The notes under the pieces were generated by a model. The model was not told the origin of the DNA and made no database searches. It saw only the letters and a list, made by a program, of their open reading frames with translations. Positions 7,222-15,544 of a stretch of 45,259 nt of DNA are shown piece by piece. The stretch is from Treponema sp. (GTDB taxonomy: Bacteria > Spirochaetota > Spirochaetia > Treponematales > Treponemataceae): contig JAEDDW010000008.1 of assembly GCA_016293645.1 (NCBI GenBank), positions 1-45,259 on the forward strand, in the 5' to 3' direction. Made by a program: the position numbers and the translations under genes. Positions within the stretch are counted from its first letter, which is position 1. Every line of letters starts with the position of its first letter.

Positions 7222-9165
7222 ATGAACTACGCATTACGTTATGGAGATACATTGCCTCGTCTTGTAAAAAAAGCAGCAGAAAAGTGGCCGGAAGTTTCGG
7301 CTCAGCTTTCCCACACTAAAGATGGCGGCTATAGGGAAGTCAATTATCACGACATGTTCCAGAATGCAATGGATTTTTCCGGTGCACTTCTTGACCTTGG
7401 TGTTCAGCGCGGTGACAGAATCGGTCTTATTGCAGACAACCGCGAGGAATGGGAACAGGCTGATGTGGGACTTCTTTCCATCGGTGCCATCGATACTCCC
7501 CGTGGCTGTGATGCGACTGAAAGTGATCTTTCCTACATTCTCTCATTCTCGGAAGTTCATATCTGCATTACGGAAAACGAAGCCCAGATAAAGAAACTCC
7601 TCAACATAAAGAAAAATGTTCCGACTTTGGACACAATCATTCCTTTCGATCCTGTATCTGATGAAATAAAAGCACAGTGCAAGGAACAGGGCATCGACTG
7701 TTTTCAGTTCCGTGATCTTCAGGAAAAGGGTCATGCATGGAGAAAGGAACACCCGGATGTTGTTGAACAGGAACTTGACAAGGGAAAGATAGATGACCTT
7801 GCGACAATAATTTTTACTTCCGGAACAACAGGAACTCCAAAGGGCGTAATGCTTACCCACGGAAACATCCTCTGCCAGCTTGACGAAGTAACCGAACGCA
7901 TTTTCCTTAATCCCGGCGAAAGGGCTCTTCTTGTACTTCCTGTATGGCATGCATTCCAGCGTGCGGTTGAATATGTAATTCTCTGCCAGGGAGCAACATT
8001 GTGCTTCTCAAAGCCTATCGGTTCTGTATTGCTTCAAGATCTCCAGAAACTTAATCCAGTTTTGCTTCCTGCAGTTCCACGAGTATGGACTGCAGTTTAT
8101 GAAGGTGTATGGCGCAAGATGAGAAAGGCTGGCGGACTTGCATTCCTTATGTTCCGCTTCTTCGTAAATGAATCTATCCTATGGTGCAAGATCGACCGCA
8201 AGCTTCGCCGCAAGAACTCAAGGTTTGGCAACGACTACCTCGGCTTCTGGTGGCCTGTTCTTGTCTGGCCTTGGCTTTTGCTTTATCCATTGAGACTTCT
8301 TGGAAAAGTTCTTGTTTTCAGAAAGATCAAGAAGACTGTTGGTACAAATTTCCGCGCCGGTATTGCAGGTGGCGGAGCATTTCCTTCAAATGTGGATAAT
8401 TTCTTCTGGGCTGTCGGCATCAACATCGTTGAAGGCTACGGTCTTACAGAAACTGCTCCGATCGTGAGTGTCCGTCCGATTGCAGATCCTGTTTTTGGAA
8501 ATGTTGGCACCGCATTCCGCGGAATCCAGGCTCGTGTCGTTGATGATGATGGAATCATTCTTGGCCGCTGCAAGAAAGGTACTCTGCAGATCAAGGGTGC
8601 CTGTGTAATGCAGGGGTATTATAAGAGACCTGATCTTACTGAAAAGGTAATGACTGTTGACGGATGGTTTGATACCGGTGACATTGCGATTCTTTCAGTC
8701 AACGGTGAGATTTCTCTCCGTGGCCGCAAGAAGGATACAATCGTTCTTCAGGGTGGTGAGAACATTGAGCCTCTTCCTATTGAGGCAAAGATCAATGAGT
8801 CGATGTACATCGCAACTTCCGTTGTATTTGGTGTCAATGAAAAGGGAATCGACCAGAAATATCTTACAGCTCTCATTCTTCCTGACCAGGATGCGATTGA
8901 AAACTATGCAAATGAAAACGGAATCAAGTTCAATTCCTTTGAGGAACTATGCGCAATGGAAGCAATTCAGAAATTCATCGAGCAGATTGTCTTTGAGGAA
9001 GTAAGCGCAAAGAACGGATTCAAGAGTTATGAGAGAATCAACAAGATTGCACTCATTACAAAACCTTTCGAAATTGGTGTTGAGCTTTCTGCAAAACAGG
9101 AAATGATGCGTTATCGTGTTGCAGAACTTTACAAGGACAAGCTTGCAATGCTCTATAAAGAATAA
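7222..9165 (+). CDS. Long-chain acyl-CoA synthetase (AMP-forming)
   Basis: The 647-residue member of the ANL adenylate-forming family has the AMP/phosphate loop TSGTTGTPKGVMLTHG (about 199-214), YGLTE at 406-410, and the FDTGD motif before the mobile C-terminal domain. It would activate fatty acids to acyl-CoA with ATP through an acyl-AMP. A strongly hydrophobic insert (about 341-366, Trp/Leu-rich) suggests close contact with the membrane. The start follows AGGGAG at a good distance. A second acyl-CoA synthetase and a thioesterase follow downstream. The exact chain length cannot be read from the sequence. Confidence 0.9.
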   Translation: MNYALRYGDTLPRLVKKAAEKWPEVSAQLSHTKDGGYREVNYHDMFQNAMDFSGALLDLGVQRGDRIGLIADNREEWEQADVGLLSIGAIDTPRGCDATESDLSYILSFSEVHICITENEAQIKKLLNIKKNVPTLDTIIPFDPVSDEIKAQCKEQGIDCFQFRDLQEKGHAWRKEHPDVVEQELDKGKIDDLATIIFTSGTTGTPKGVMLTHGNILCQLDEVTERIFLNPGERALLVLPVWHAFQRAVEYVILCQGATLCFSKPIGSVLLQDLQKLNPVLLPAVPRVWTAVYEGVWRKMRKAGGLAFLMFRFFVNESILWCKIDRKLRRKNSRFGNDYLGFWWPVLVWPWLLLYPLRLLGKVLVFRKIKKTVGTNFRAGIAGGGAFPSNVDNFFWAVGINIVEGYGLTETAPIVSVRPIADPVFGNVGTAFRGIQARVVDDDGIILGRCKKGTLQIKGACVMQGYYKRPDLTEKVMTVDGWFDTGDIAILSVNGEISLRGRKKDTIVLQGGENIEPLPIEAKINESMYIATSVVFGVNEKGIDQKYLTALILPDQDAIENYANENGIKFNSFEELCAMEAIQKFIEQIVFEEVSAKNGFKSYERINKIALITKPFEIGVELSAKQEMMRYRVAELYKDKLAMLYKE

Positions 9166-9181
9166 AAATCTGTAGATAGAT

Positions 9182-9335
9182 AAAAGGGGCTGTCCCAAAA
9201 GTAATCTCAGGGTGGTTGAGCTTAGTCGAAACCACCACATATAGTGGTATCGGGCATTTCGACATTGCGGCTTTATGGAAGCTCCGCCGCCATATGCAAT
9301 GACCCTGGCATGAATACTTATTGGACAGCCCCTTT
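9182..9335. repeat. MITE-like inverted-repeat element, copy 2
   Basis: It is bounded by AAAAGGGGCTGTCCC and TTGGACAGCCCCTTT. It is the inverse orientation of copy 1 and slightly longer, with extra internal sequence around 9270-9290. It fills the space between the convergent synthetase genes and probably serves as a bidirectional terminator. The internal segment TTGAGCTTAGTCGAAACCA belongs to the shared GAGC-TAGTCGAA core. Confidence 0.75.
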
Positions 9336-9358
9336 GCTTTTATACGTTTATGCCGGAT

Positions 9359-11065
9359 TTAGAATTCCTGCTTGATTTTGTCCGTGTCCTTGCCCTTGTC
9401 CTTTTCGCGGATTTCAACGCGGCGGATCTTGCCGCTGATTGTCTTTGGAAGTTCCTTTACGAATTCAAATATTCTAGGACACTTGTACATGGCGGTGTTT
9501 TCCTTTGCAAATGTAGAAAGTTCGATTTCCATTTCCTTTGCATCTTTTCCTTCGTATCCAGGAGAAAGAACGATTGTTGCCTTGACTGACATTCCGCGCT
9601 TTGGATCTTCTACACCTGTTACGGCGCATTCCAGAACTGCAGGATGCTGCTGAAGGATTGATTCAACCTCAAATGGACTTACACGGTAACCGGCAGTCTT
9701 GATGATGTCGTCCTTGCGTCCAACAAACCAGACATATCCGTCTTCATCCATGTATACGTTGTCACCAGTGTGGTAAACTCCGCCGTCAAAAGCGTTGGCT
9801 GTAAGAACAACATCCTTGTGGTAACCCATGAGGAGTCCGAAAGGCCTTCCGTCTTCAACGTGGATGCAAAGTTCTCCGATTTCTCCTGCAGGTACTCTCT
9901 TGTTGTTTGGATTGAGGACCTCGACTTTGTAGAGTGGATTTGGCTTACCCATGGAACCCGGCCTGATTTCGCTGTATTCCATGAAGTTTCCGCAGATGAT
10001 CGTCGATTCCGTCTGTCCGTAGCCTTCATAGATTTTCTTTCCTGTAAGTTCAAGCCATTTGTTGAATACTTCGCCGTTGAGGGCTTCTCCGGCTGTGCTG
10101 AATCTTACGCATTTGCTCAAGTCATACTTGCTCAAATCCTGACGGACGAGGAAGCGGTAAACTGTAGGCGGTGCACAGAAAGTTGTAAGACCAAAGTTTG
10201 AGATCATCTCAAGCATTTTTGTTGGCTTGAAGCTGTTCATATCGTAGACAAAGAGGGCTGTACCTGCGATCCACTGACCGTAAAGTTTTCCCCATGTTGA
10301 CTTTGCCCATCCTGTCTCTGCAATTGAAAGGTGAAGTCCGTCTTCGATTACACCGTGCCAGTATTTTGCGGTCATGATGTGGCCGAGAGGATAGTCAAAG
10401 TCCTGAAGAACCATCTTCGGGTAACCTGATGTTCCAGATGTAAAGTAAAGGAGCATAGGATCCTTGTTGTGAGTTGCGGCATCTCCTACCGGGCGAGGGA
10501 ATTCAGCAGGAAGCTTTTCATATTCCTCGTGGAAAGAAATCCATCCGTTGCGAAGGTCTTTTCCAACTGTAACAAGATCCTTTACAGTAGGAGACTTTGC
10601 CATTGATTTTTCAATTTCTTCCTGGATATGAGGATTGTCATAGGAAATGATCATCTTTACGTCTGCGGCATTTGTTCTGTATTCAATGTCGCTCTGCAGA
10701 AGCTGGTCAGTAGCCGGAATTACGATGGCGCCGATTCTGTGGAGTGCCGGCATCAAGATCCACCATTCATAGCGGCGGCGGAGGATGAGCATTACAGTGT
10801 CACCTTTCTTGATTCCCTTTGATGAAAGCCAATATGCGGCACGCTTTGATTCAAGGGAAATTTCATTGAAAGAGAAAGTCTTTTCTTCCCCGTTGTCGTC
10901 TATCCATACAAGGGCGCGTTTATTTGGGTCGTCCTGGGCATAGCGGTCTACGATGTCATATGCAAAGTTAAAGTCAGGGATTGTCTTGATCCTGCAGTTT
11001 TTGTTGAAATCGTCGTAGTCCTTGTACTCTCTGTCCTCGATTAAAAATTCGTGGCTAAGTTCCAT
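9359..11065 (-). CDS. Acyl-CoA synthetase, medium-chain/acetyl (ACSM/Acs-like)
   Basis: The 568-residue ANL enzyme has LYFTSGTSGYPKM (about 206-218), YGQTES, and the C-terminal catalytic-lysine motif KTISGKIRR. The overall layout is closest to the medium-chain acyl-CoA synthetase / AcsA branch and not to the FadD branch represented by the neighbouring gene. It forms acyl-CoA and AMP from a carboxylate, ATP and CoA. The ATG is preceded by GGAG 8 nt upstream. The upstream promoter has an unusual 19-nt spacer containing a perfect palindrome, which suggests repressor control. The chain-length preference is inferred only. Confidence 0.88.
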   Translation of the reverse strand: MELSHEFLIEDREYKDYDDFNKNCRIKTIPDFNFAYDIVDRYAQDDPNKRALVWIDDNGEEKTFSFNEISLESKRAAYWLSSKGIKKGDTVMLILRRRYEWWILMPALHRIGAIVIPATDQLLQSDIEYRTNAADVKMIISYDNPHIQEEIEKSMAKSPTVKDLVTVGKDLRNGWISFHEEYEKLPAEFPRPVGDAATHNKDPMLLYFTSGTSGYPKMVLQDFDYPLGHIMTAKYWHGVIEDGLHLSIAETGWAKSTWGKLYGQWIAGTALFVYDMNSFKPTKMLEMISNFGLTTFCAPPTVYRFLVRQDLSKYDLSKCVRFSTAGEALNGEVFNKWLELTGKKIYEGYGQTESTIICGNFMEYSEIRPGSMGKPNPLYKVEVLNPNNKRVPAGEIGELCIHVEDGRPFGLLMGYHKDVVLTANAFDGGVYHTGDNVYMDEDGYVWFVGRKDDIIKTAGYRVSPFEVESILQQHPAVLECAVTGVEDPKRGMSVKATIVLSPGYEGKDAKEMEIELSTFAKENTAMYKCPRIFEFVKELPKTISGKIRRVEIREKDKGKDTDKIKQEF

Positions 11066-11116
11066 GATGTATTCTCCAAAAAAGTGGCATCTTCAAAGTG
11101 ATTTGAAGATTGCTCT

Positions 11117-11147
11117 ATTATACAAATTTAGACGCGTCTTTGTCCAA
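11117..11147 (-). promoter_or_regulatory. Promoter of the medium-chain synthetase gene with an internal palindrome
   Basis: On the minus strand TTGGAC (11142-11147) and TATAAT (11117-11122) are separated by 19 nt. The spacer holds the perfect 10-bp palindrome AGACGCGTCT (11130-11139). A dyad between the -35 and -10 boxes is a classic repressor position. The cognate regulator is not identified. Confidence 0.45.
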
Positions 11148-11227
11148 GATTGTTTTAAAAAATTTATAAAATTTTATTTAATCGCTGTTTAATCTTTTTA
11201 AAACTATTTGATGAAAATTGTGTCTAA

Positions 11228-12010
11228 ATGATTATGGAAAACTTCAAAACATATCTTTCAGAAGACGGAACTGAAATCTGCGGCGAGACAAAGATTCTTT
11301 TTGGCCAGTGTGGGGCGGACAGATGCCTTCATCTGACTGAAATAATGGAATACTGTGCCGATTATGTAATTGATCTCTATGCCCGGCAGGGTTATGACCG
11401 TCAGAAAATGAATGACATGGGCTATGTTCAGATGGTATCGAGGACCAGCATCCATATAGACCGCATGCCTTGTGAAAATGAGTTCATGACGGTGAAGGTA
11501 AGGGAAGAGAAGCCGGAAGGATTCCAGCTCATGCGCCATTATGAATTTGTTTCAGAAAAAGGCGACAGGTTGATTGAAGGAAAAAGTCTCTGGGTAATCG
11601 TGGAGCCTGAAACGCATTCCGTAGTCGCTCCGGGAAAATTCCAGTGCCTTTCAAAATCTGAGGTACAGACGGAATTCGAGAAGAAACCGGGGAAAATAAA
11701 GGTTCCGGAGAATCTGGAATTCCTTGGTGACCAGAAGATTCTTTTATCCCATCTTGATCCAAACGGGCACCTTACAAACGCAAAGTACATCAACTTTGCC
11801 ATTGATTTTCTTCCGGATGAATACCAGCACAAAGAGATCACTGACTTCCGCCTGAATTTCTGCAGGGAAATAAAAAAAGGTGAGGTCATGCATGTGTACG
11901 GATTCTTTGATGACGAGAACAGAAAAATTGTGGTTGCAGGAAAACGTGATGTTCCGGAATCCGGTGGAAAAATGGAAAGTTCTTTCGAATGTGAACTTTT
12001 CTACAGATGA
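11228..12010 (+). CDS. Acyl-ACP thioesterase (FatA/FatB family)
   Basis: The 260-residue protein has the two-hotdog acyl-ACP thioesterase architecture. The second hotdog contains HLDPNGHLTNAKYINF (about 175-190), matching the DxNxHxxNxxY catalytic region of plant and bacterial FatA/B. It hydrolyses acyl-ACP to free fatty acid, ending de novo fatty acid synthesis or releasing acyl groups for reuse. Together with the two flanking synthetases it could cycle acyl-ACP to acyl-CoA. No SD precedes ATG 11228 or the nearby ATG at 11234, so the exact start is uncertain by two codons. It is divergent from the synthetase gene. Confidence 0.9.
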   Translation: MIMENFKTYLSEDGTEICGETKILFGQCGADRCLHLTEIMEYCADYVIDLYARQGYDRQKMNDMGYVQMVSRTSIHIDRMPCENEFMTVKVREEKPEGFQLMRHYEFVSEKGDRLIEGKSLWVIVEPETHSVVAPGKFQCLSKSEVQTEFEKKPGKIKVPENLEFLGDQKILLSHLDPNGHLTNAKYINFAIDFLPDEYQHKEITDFRLNFCREIKKGEVMHVYGFFDDENRKIVVAGKRDVPESGGKMESSFECELFYR

Positions 12011-12013
12011 AAG

Positions 12014-12134
12014 GAATGGGCTGCCCAAAAAGTAATTCCAGGATAGTTGAGTGTAGTCGAAACCATTTTATATAGTTTTAATGGACATTTCGACTATGCT
12101 CAATGATCCTGGCATGAGTATTTATTGGGAACTA
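12014..12134. repeat. MITE-like inverted-repeat element, copy 3 (degenerate)
   Basis: The left end GGGCTGCCCAAAAAGTAAT and right end ATGAGTATTTATTGGGA match copies 1 and 2 with substitutions. The whole unit folds on itself: CCAGGAT pairs with ATCCTGG, and TTGAGTGTAGTCGAAA pairs with TTTCGACTATGCTCAA at 14 of 16 positions. It lies just past the thioesterase stop and reaches the end of a short minus-strand coding remnant. Confidence 0.6.
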
Positions 12135-12256
12135 TACCTTGAATTCGTCTATCTGGTCACCGATGCCTTCAGAAGAAGGTTCTGTTCCGATTTCTTTACA
12201 TAATTTTGAAGAGATCTCTTCAGGATTGAGAAAATGGAGCTGATTTTTTTGCTTTT
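12132..12256 (-). pseudogene. Possible coding remnant or frameshifted tail after the Rsm22-like gene
   Basis: On the minus strand an open frame without its own start runs past the Rsm22-like stop (12257) in another frame and ends at TAG 12132-12134. Its translation contains FLNPEEISSKLCKEIG and a short acidic tail, with protein-like composition. It could be the true C-terminus after a frameshift, or a decayed small gene. It is short and unrecognised. Confidence 0.25.
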
Positions 12257-13612
12257 CTACAGGTTTATGATCTGTGCCCCTGATTTTTCGTCTATCGGCA
12301 TTTGTTTTTTTGGAACTTTTGTGACGATGAGTTCACCGCTGAAAAGTTTCTGTTCTGTGACTGCAAGAAGAAGACCTTTTTCAGAACATGCGTAATATCC
12401 TGTGCGGTGGCCTGGAAGTCTGATTGGATCGCTTGCAATTCTCATTTTCAGCATGTCGTCGCAGGTTTCATTTTCAGGTTTTTTTTCAACGGCGGCAAAG
12501 GAAAGAACAGCCCTGTCTTTTGCAAGGTCCGCCTTTTCGGAAATGCGCTTCAACTGGGCAGGCGCGCTGTCCGCAGAGAAGGCAAAGTTGCACCACTTTC
12601 CGCCTTTCTTTCCGTCCATAGGACAAGTTCTGCAGTGACAGCATGGAGCAACCGGAACAAAACCCTTTCTGATGAAGGAATCGCGCATGAGACTGACAAG
12701 ACGGGCTGAACGAGGATCTCCAGGCTCAATTGAAAGGATGCGCGGTTTTGATGTTCCTGATTTTGCAAAGGACACAAGACGGTCAGTATATTTCTTCGCA
12801 AGAAAGTCCGGAGGCATCTGTGCGTCGTCGTGGAGTTCGTTGAGCATGTTGGCACAGGTCACAAGATCTGCTTTTTCTTTGAGTGATGAATCCAGATTTC
12901 CTTTTATGCGTACGATTTTCCAGGTGTTGCATTCAAGACGGGCTGCAACGGAAAGGAAGATGTCTTCTCCAAAGGCAAGGGCCTGCTGGGAAAGGTCAAG
13001 ACAGTAACAGGTGATGTTCTTTTTGCGGAGTTCCGGTCGCGCAAGGAGAAGTGCGATGGGTACAGTAAGTGGACCGCTGCCGATGTCGACAAATACGCCG
13101 CTGCCATCAAAAGAGAAAAAACTGCTTTCCATGTTGGCGAAAAGTCTTGTGAGGCGTACGAGATTCCACCAGAGAAAGTAGTGGACGTAGGCGCTCAAGG
13201 CCGTGGTTTCGTTCATGTAGCCAAGGCGGCGGTCACCGCGTTCGTCCGTAAGGTTGTGGCTCAGTGCGCGGATCTGCTGTGGAAGCAATGCCTTCTGTTT
13301 TGAATTGAGGGGATGCGAAGATGATATGATGTCATCGAAATTTTCAATTATCTCAGCGGCATCCTTTGGAACTGAAGATGGATCAAAAAGGGATGAGAGT
13401 TTTCTTCCGCTGAAATTTTTTTTCTGCTGAAGCTGTATGTGTTCGATCTTGTCTCTGCGCTGCTTCTGTTTTTTTTCAAGAAGATCCTTTTCTTCTTTTT
13501 CAGCACGTCGCTTTTCTGCCGCATCCTGCTTTTTCTGTTCAGCGGTGATTTTCTGCTTTATGTGGATGCCTTGTTTTTTTTCATACCATTTGAGTTCTAT
13601 TTTTTCTGCCAT
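12257..13612 (-). CDS. Rsm22-like class I SAM methyltransferase
   Basis: The 451-residue protein starts with a highly charged Lys/Glu coiled-coil segment (about 1-70). A Rossmann SAM domain follows (VFVDIGSGPLTVPIALLLA, CANMLNEL). Near the C-terminus a cysteine cluster CCHCRTCPMDGKKGGKWCNF resembles the metal-binding Cys motif of the Rsm22 family. Mitochondrial and bacterial Rsm22 proteins are tied to small ribosomal subunit assembly, and bacterial activity is poorly defined. It sits at the end of the ptsI-der-merR run, 16 nt after merR. A ribosome role fits the neighbour Der, which works on the 50S subunit. The substrate is unknown. Confidence 0.7.
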   Translation of the reverse strand: MAEKIELKWYEKKQGIHIKQKITAEQKKQDAAEKRRAEKEEKDLLEKKQKQRRDKIEHIQLQQKKNFSGRKLSSLFDPSSVPKDAAEIIENFDDIISSSHPLNSKQKALLPQQIRALSHNLTDERGDRRLGYMNETTALSAYVHYFLWWNLVRLTRLFANMESSFFSFDGSGVFVDIGSGPLTVPIALLLARPELRKKNITCYCLDLSQQALAFGEDIFLSVAARLECNTWKIVRIKGNLDSSLKEKADLVTCANMLNELHDDAQMPPDFLAKKYTDRLVSFAKSGTSKPRILSIEPGDPRSARLVSLMRDSFIRKGFVPVAPCCHCRTCPMDGKKGGKWCNFAFSADSAPAQLKRISEKADLAKDRAVLSFAAVEKKPENETCDDMLKMRIASDPIRLPGHRTGYYACSEKGLLLAVTEQKLFSGELIVTKVPKKQMPIDEKSGAQIINL

Positions 13613-13628
13613 GCTGAATTCCTGCCGT

Positions 13629-13964
13629 TCAGGATTTTGATGATGATCTTGCTGACTGCAGTGCGAAATACAATTCGCTCAGGTCAGACCTTATTTCCCG
13701 TATTGTCATTATCGCATCCGGATTTTTCTGGATGTTCTGGGCATCCTGAATGATCTGGTTTCTTGCGCCTTCAATAGTGAATTTTTTCGTGCATATCAGG
13801 TATTTGAGGCGAAGGATTGTCTCCAGGTCTTTAAGTGAATAGACGCGTCTGCCGGACAGATCTTTTCTGGGTGTTATGCTTGGAACCACTTCTTCCCAGT
13901 AGCGCAAAACGTGAGTCTTTACACCTGTGATTTTTTCAATCTGTCCGATGGAATATTGTGCCAC
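13629..13964 (-). CDS. MerR family transcriptional regulator
   Basis: The 111-residue protein has the MerR winged helix: YSIGQIEKITGVKTHVLRYWEE (helix-turn-helix) and RRVYSLKDLETILRLKYLI (wing and helix), followed by a short dimerisation helix. There is no effector domain and no conserved cysteine ligand pair, so the signal is unknown. It starts with GTG, sharing one base with the der stop (TAGTG), and AGGA stands 8 nt upstream. This supports translational coupling to der. It may regulate its own operon, but no target site was recognised. Confidence 0.85.
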   Translation of the reverse strand: MAQYSIGQIEKITGVKTHVLRYWEEVVPSITPRKDLSGRRVYSLKDLETILRLKYLICTKKFTIEGARNQIIQDAQNIQKNPDAIMTIREIRSDLSELYFALQSARSSSKS

Positions 13965-15535
13965 TATTTATCCTGCTTCTTTTTTTCTTCTTCCCTCTGC
14001 TTCCAGTCCGTACGGCTTGCCTTCATTTCAATCTGAACCGGAATCTGGTCAAAACCCAGGTCTTCGCGGATTCTGTTCTTGAGATATGAAACATATGTAA
14101 GCGGAACATTGTCAGGTCGTGTCGCAAAAATCAGGAAGTTTACCGGATTCACGCTTGTCTGTGTCATGTAGCGGATCTTGAAATGGATTGCTTTTGTTGC
14201 TGGAGGCGGATAGTTGTAAAGCCAGTCCTTGAGGGCAAGGTTGAGAGAGGCTGTATCCACCTTACGTGTAAGCTGGCTGTAGATTTCAAGGGCAGTGTTC
14301 ATCAGGTTTTTGAGGCCGTCATGATTTTTGGCGCTCATGGTGATGATTGGAGCCCAGTTCATCTGGCCGAACATTGTCTGAATCCAGTCTTTTGTCTCAC
14401 GGATAGCCTTGTTGCTCTGGTCTTCGAGAAGATCCCATTTGTTCAGAATGAAGATTACACCGCGTCCCCTTTCAAAGGCGAGGGATGTGATTTTCTTGTC
14501 CTGTTCCGCAAGTCCTTCCTTTGCATCGATCATGATGAAAGCAATGTCACACTCGTCAAGGGTTTTGATGGCACGGTTGACGGAATAATATTCAACGTTT
14601 TCCGTGACTTTCTTCTTACGCCTGATTCCGGCTGTATCAAGAATCTGGATGTCTCGTCCGTTATAGCGGAATGATCCTTCTACGACGTCGCGGGTGGTTC
14701 CTGCGTAGTCTGAAACAATGGAAGCTTCCGTGTGTGTAAGGGCATTGCTCAATGTTGATTTGCCGACATTCGGTTTTCCAAGGATTGCAATGCGGATAGG
14801 GCGTTCCTCGTCACTGCCTTCAGTTACACGGCTGAAGTCAAGGCCGTCCACCATTTTTTCCTGGAGGGCCGAAAGTCCGTCTCCGTGGCTTGCGGAAATC
14901 AACGAAATTTCCTTGAATCCAAATTTCATGTAGTTGTATGCAAGGTGCTCGTTTTTTCCGCCTTCAGTCTTGTTGACGGCAACCATGAGTTTTTCGGAAT
15001 ATGGACGCAGGCGCTGGATGAGTTCTTCATCTTCTCCTGCAATTTCTGTTGCGTCAAGAAGAAGAAGAATGCGGTCTGCCTTGTCGATCATCTCGACGGT
15101 TTTTTCAACAACAAGATCATCCATTTCACTTTCACGGCTGGTAAAGTCACGGGTAAGCTTGTATCCGCCGGTGTCCATGAGGTGAACGGGTTTCCCGGCG
15201 ATGAAACATGTTCCTTCAACAGGATCGCGTGTAACACCGGGAGTAGGATCCGTAATGGCGCGTTTTGTGTGGGTGAGGGCATTGAATAATGTTGATTTTC
15301 CAACATTCGGGCGTCCTGCGATTACGATGAGAGGTAAATTATTGTAAACCTTGTCCGGATAGAATTTGTCTGTATTGTTTTTTCTCTGGCTTCTGATCTC
15401 GTCATCGGCTTTTTTGCTTTTTTCCTGTACTTCAGGAACAGCTTCTGCTTTTTCTGAGGCTGTATCTTTCTCGATGACAGCTTTCACCGGCTTTGGTTTT
15501 GAGAAATCCGGCTTTGCTTTTTTCTGTTTTTTCAT
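13964..15535 (-). CDS. der: Der (EngA), double-GTPase ribosome assembly factor
   Basis: The 523-residue GTPase has two G domains, each with P-loops: GRPNVGKST at 74-82 and GKPNVGKST near 253. The DTGG and DTAG switch motifs and NKTE/NKWD base-recognition motifs are present. A C-terminal KH-like domain carries PPPATKAIHFKIRYMTQ. It is essential for 50S maturation. The about 65-residue Lys/Glu/Ala-rich N-terminal extension is not part of the core enzyme and makes the protein longer than the usual 440-490 residues. AAGGACAG precedes the ATG. It starts 9 nt after ptsI, so the two are cotranscribed. Confidence 0.96.
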   Translation of the reverse strand: MKKQKKAKPDFSKPKPVKAVIEKDTASEKAEAVPEVQEKSKKADDEIRSQRKNNTDKFYPDKVYNNLPLIVIAGRPNVGKSTLFNALTHTKRAITDPTPGVTRDPVEGTCFIAGKPVHLMDTGGYKLTRDFTSRESEMDDLVVEKTVEMIDKADRILLLLDATEIAGEDEELIQRLRPYSEKLMVAVNKTEGGKNEHLAYNYMKFGFKEISLISASHGDGLSALQEKMVDGLDFSRVTEGSDEERPIRIAILGKPNVGKSTLSNALTHTEASIVSDYAGTTRDVVEGSFRYNGRDIQILDTAGIRRKKKVTENVEYYSVNRAIKTLDECDIAFIMIDAKEGLAEQDKKITSLAFERGRGVIFILNKWDLLEDQSNKAIRETKDWIQTMFGQMNWAPIITMSAKNHDGLKNLMNTALEIYSQLTRKVDTASLNLALKDWLYNYPPPATKAIHFKIRYMTQTSVNPVNFLIFATRPDNVPLTYVSYLKNRIREDLGFDQIPVQIEMKASRTDWKQREEEKKKQDK

Positions 15536-15544
15536 TTTCTGTCC

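Noticed and set aside
7222..12010. Polyketide or aryl-polyene gene cluster suggested by synthetases, thioesterase and the distant ammonia-lyase
   Set aside because: No ketosynthase, acyl carrier protein or ketoreductase genes are in the window, and the lyase is 24 kb away.
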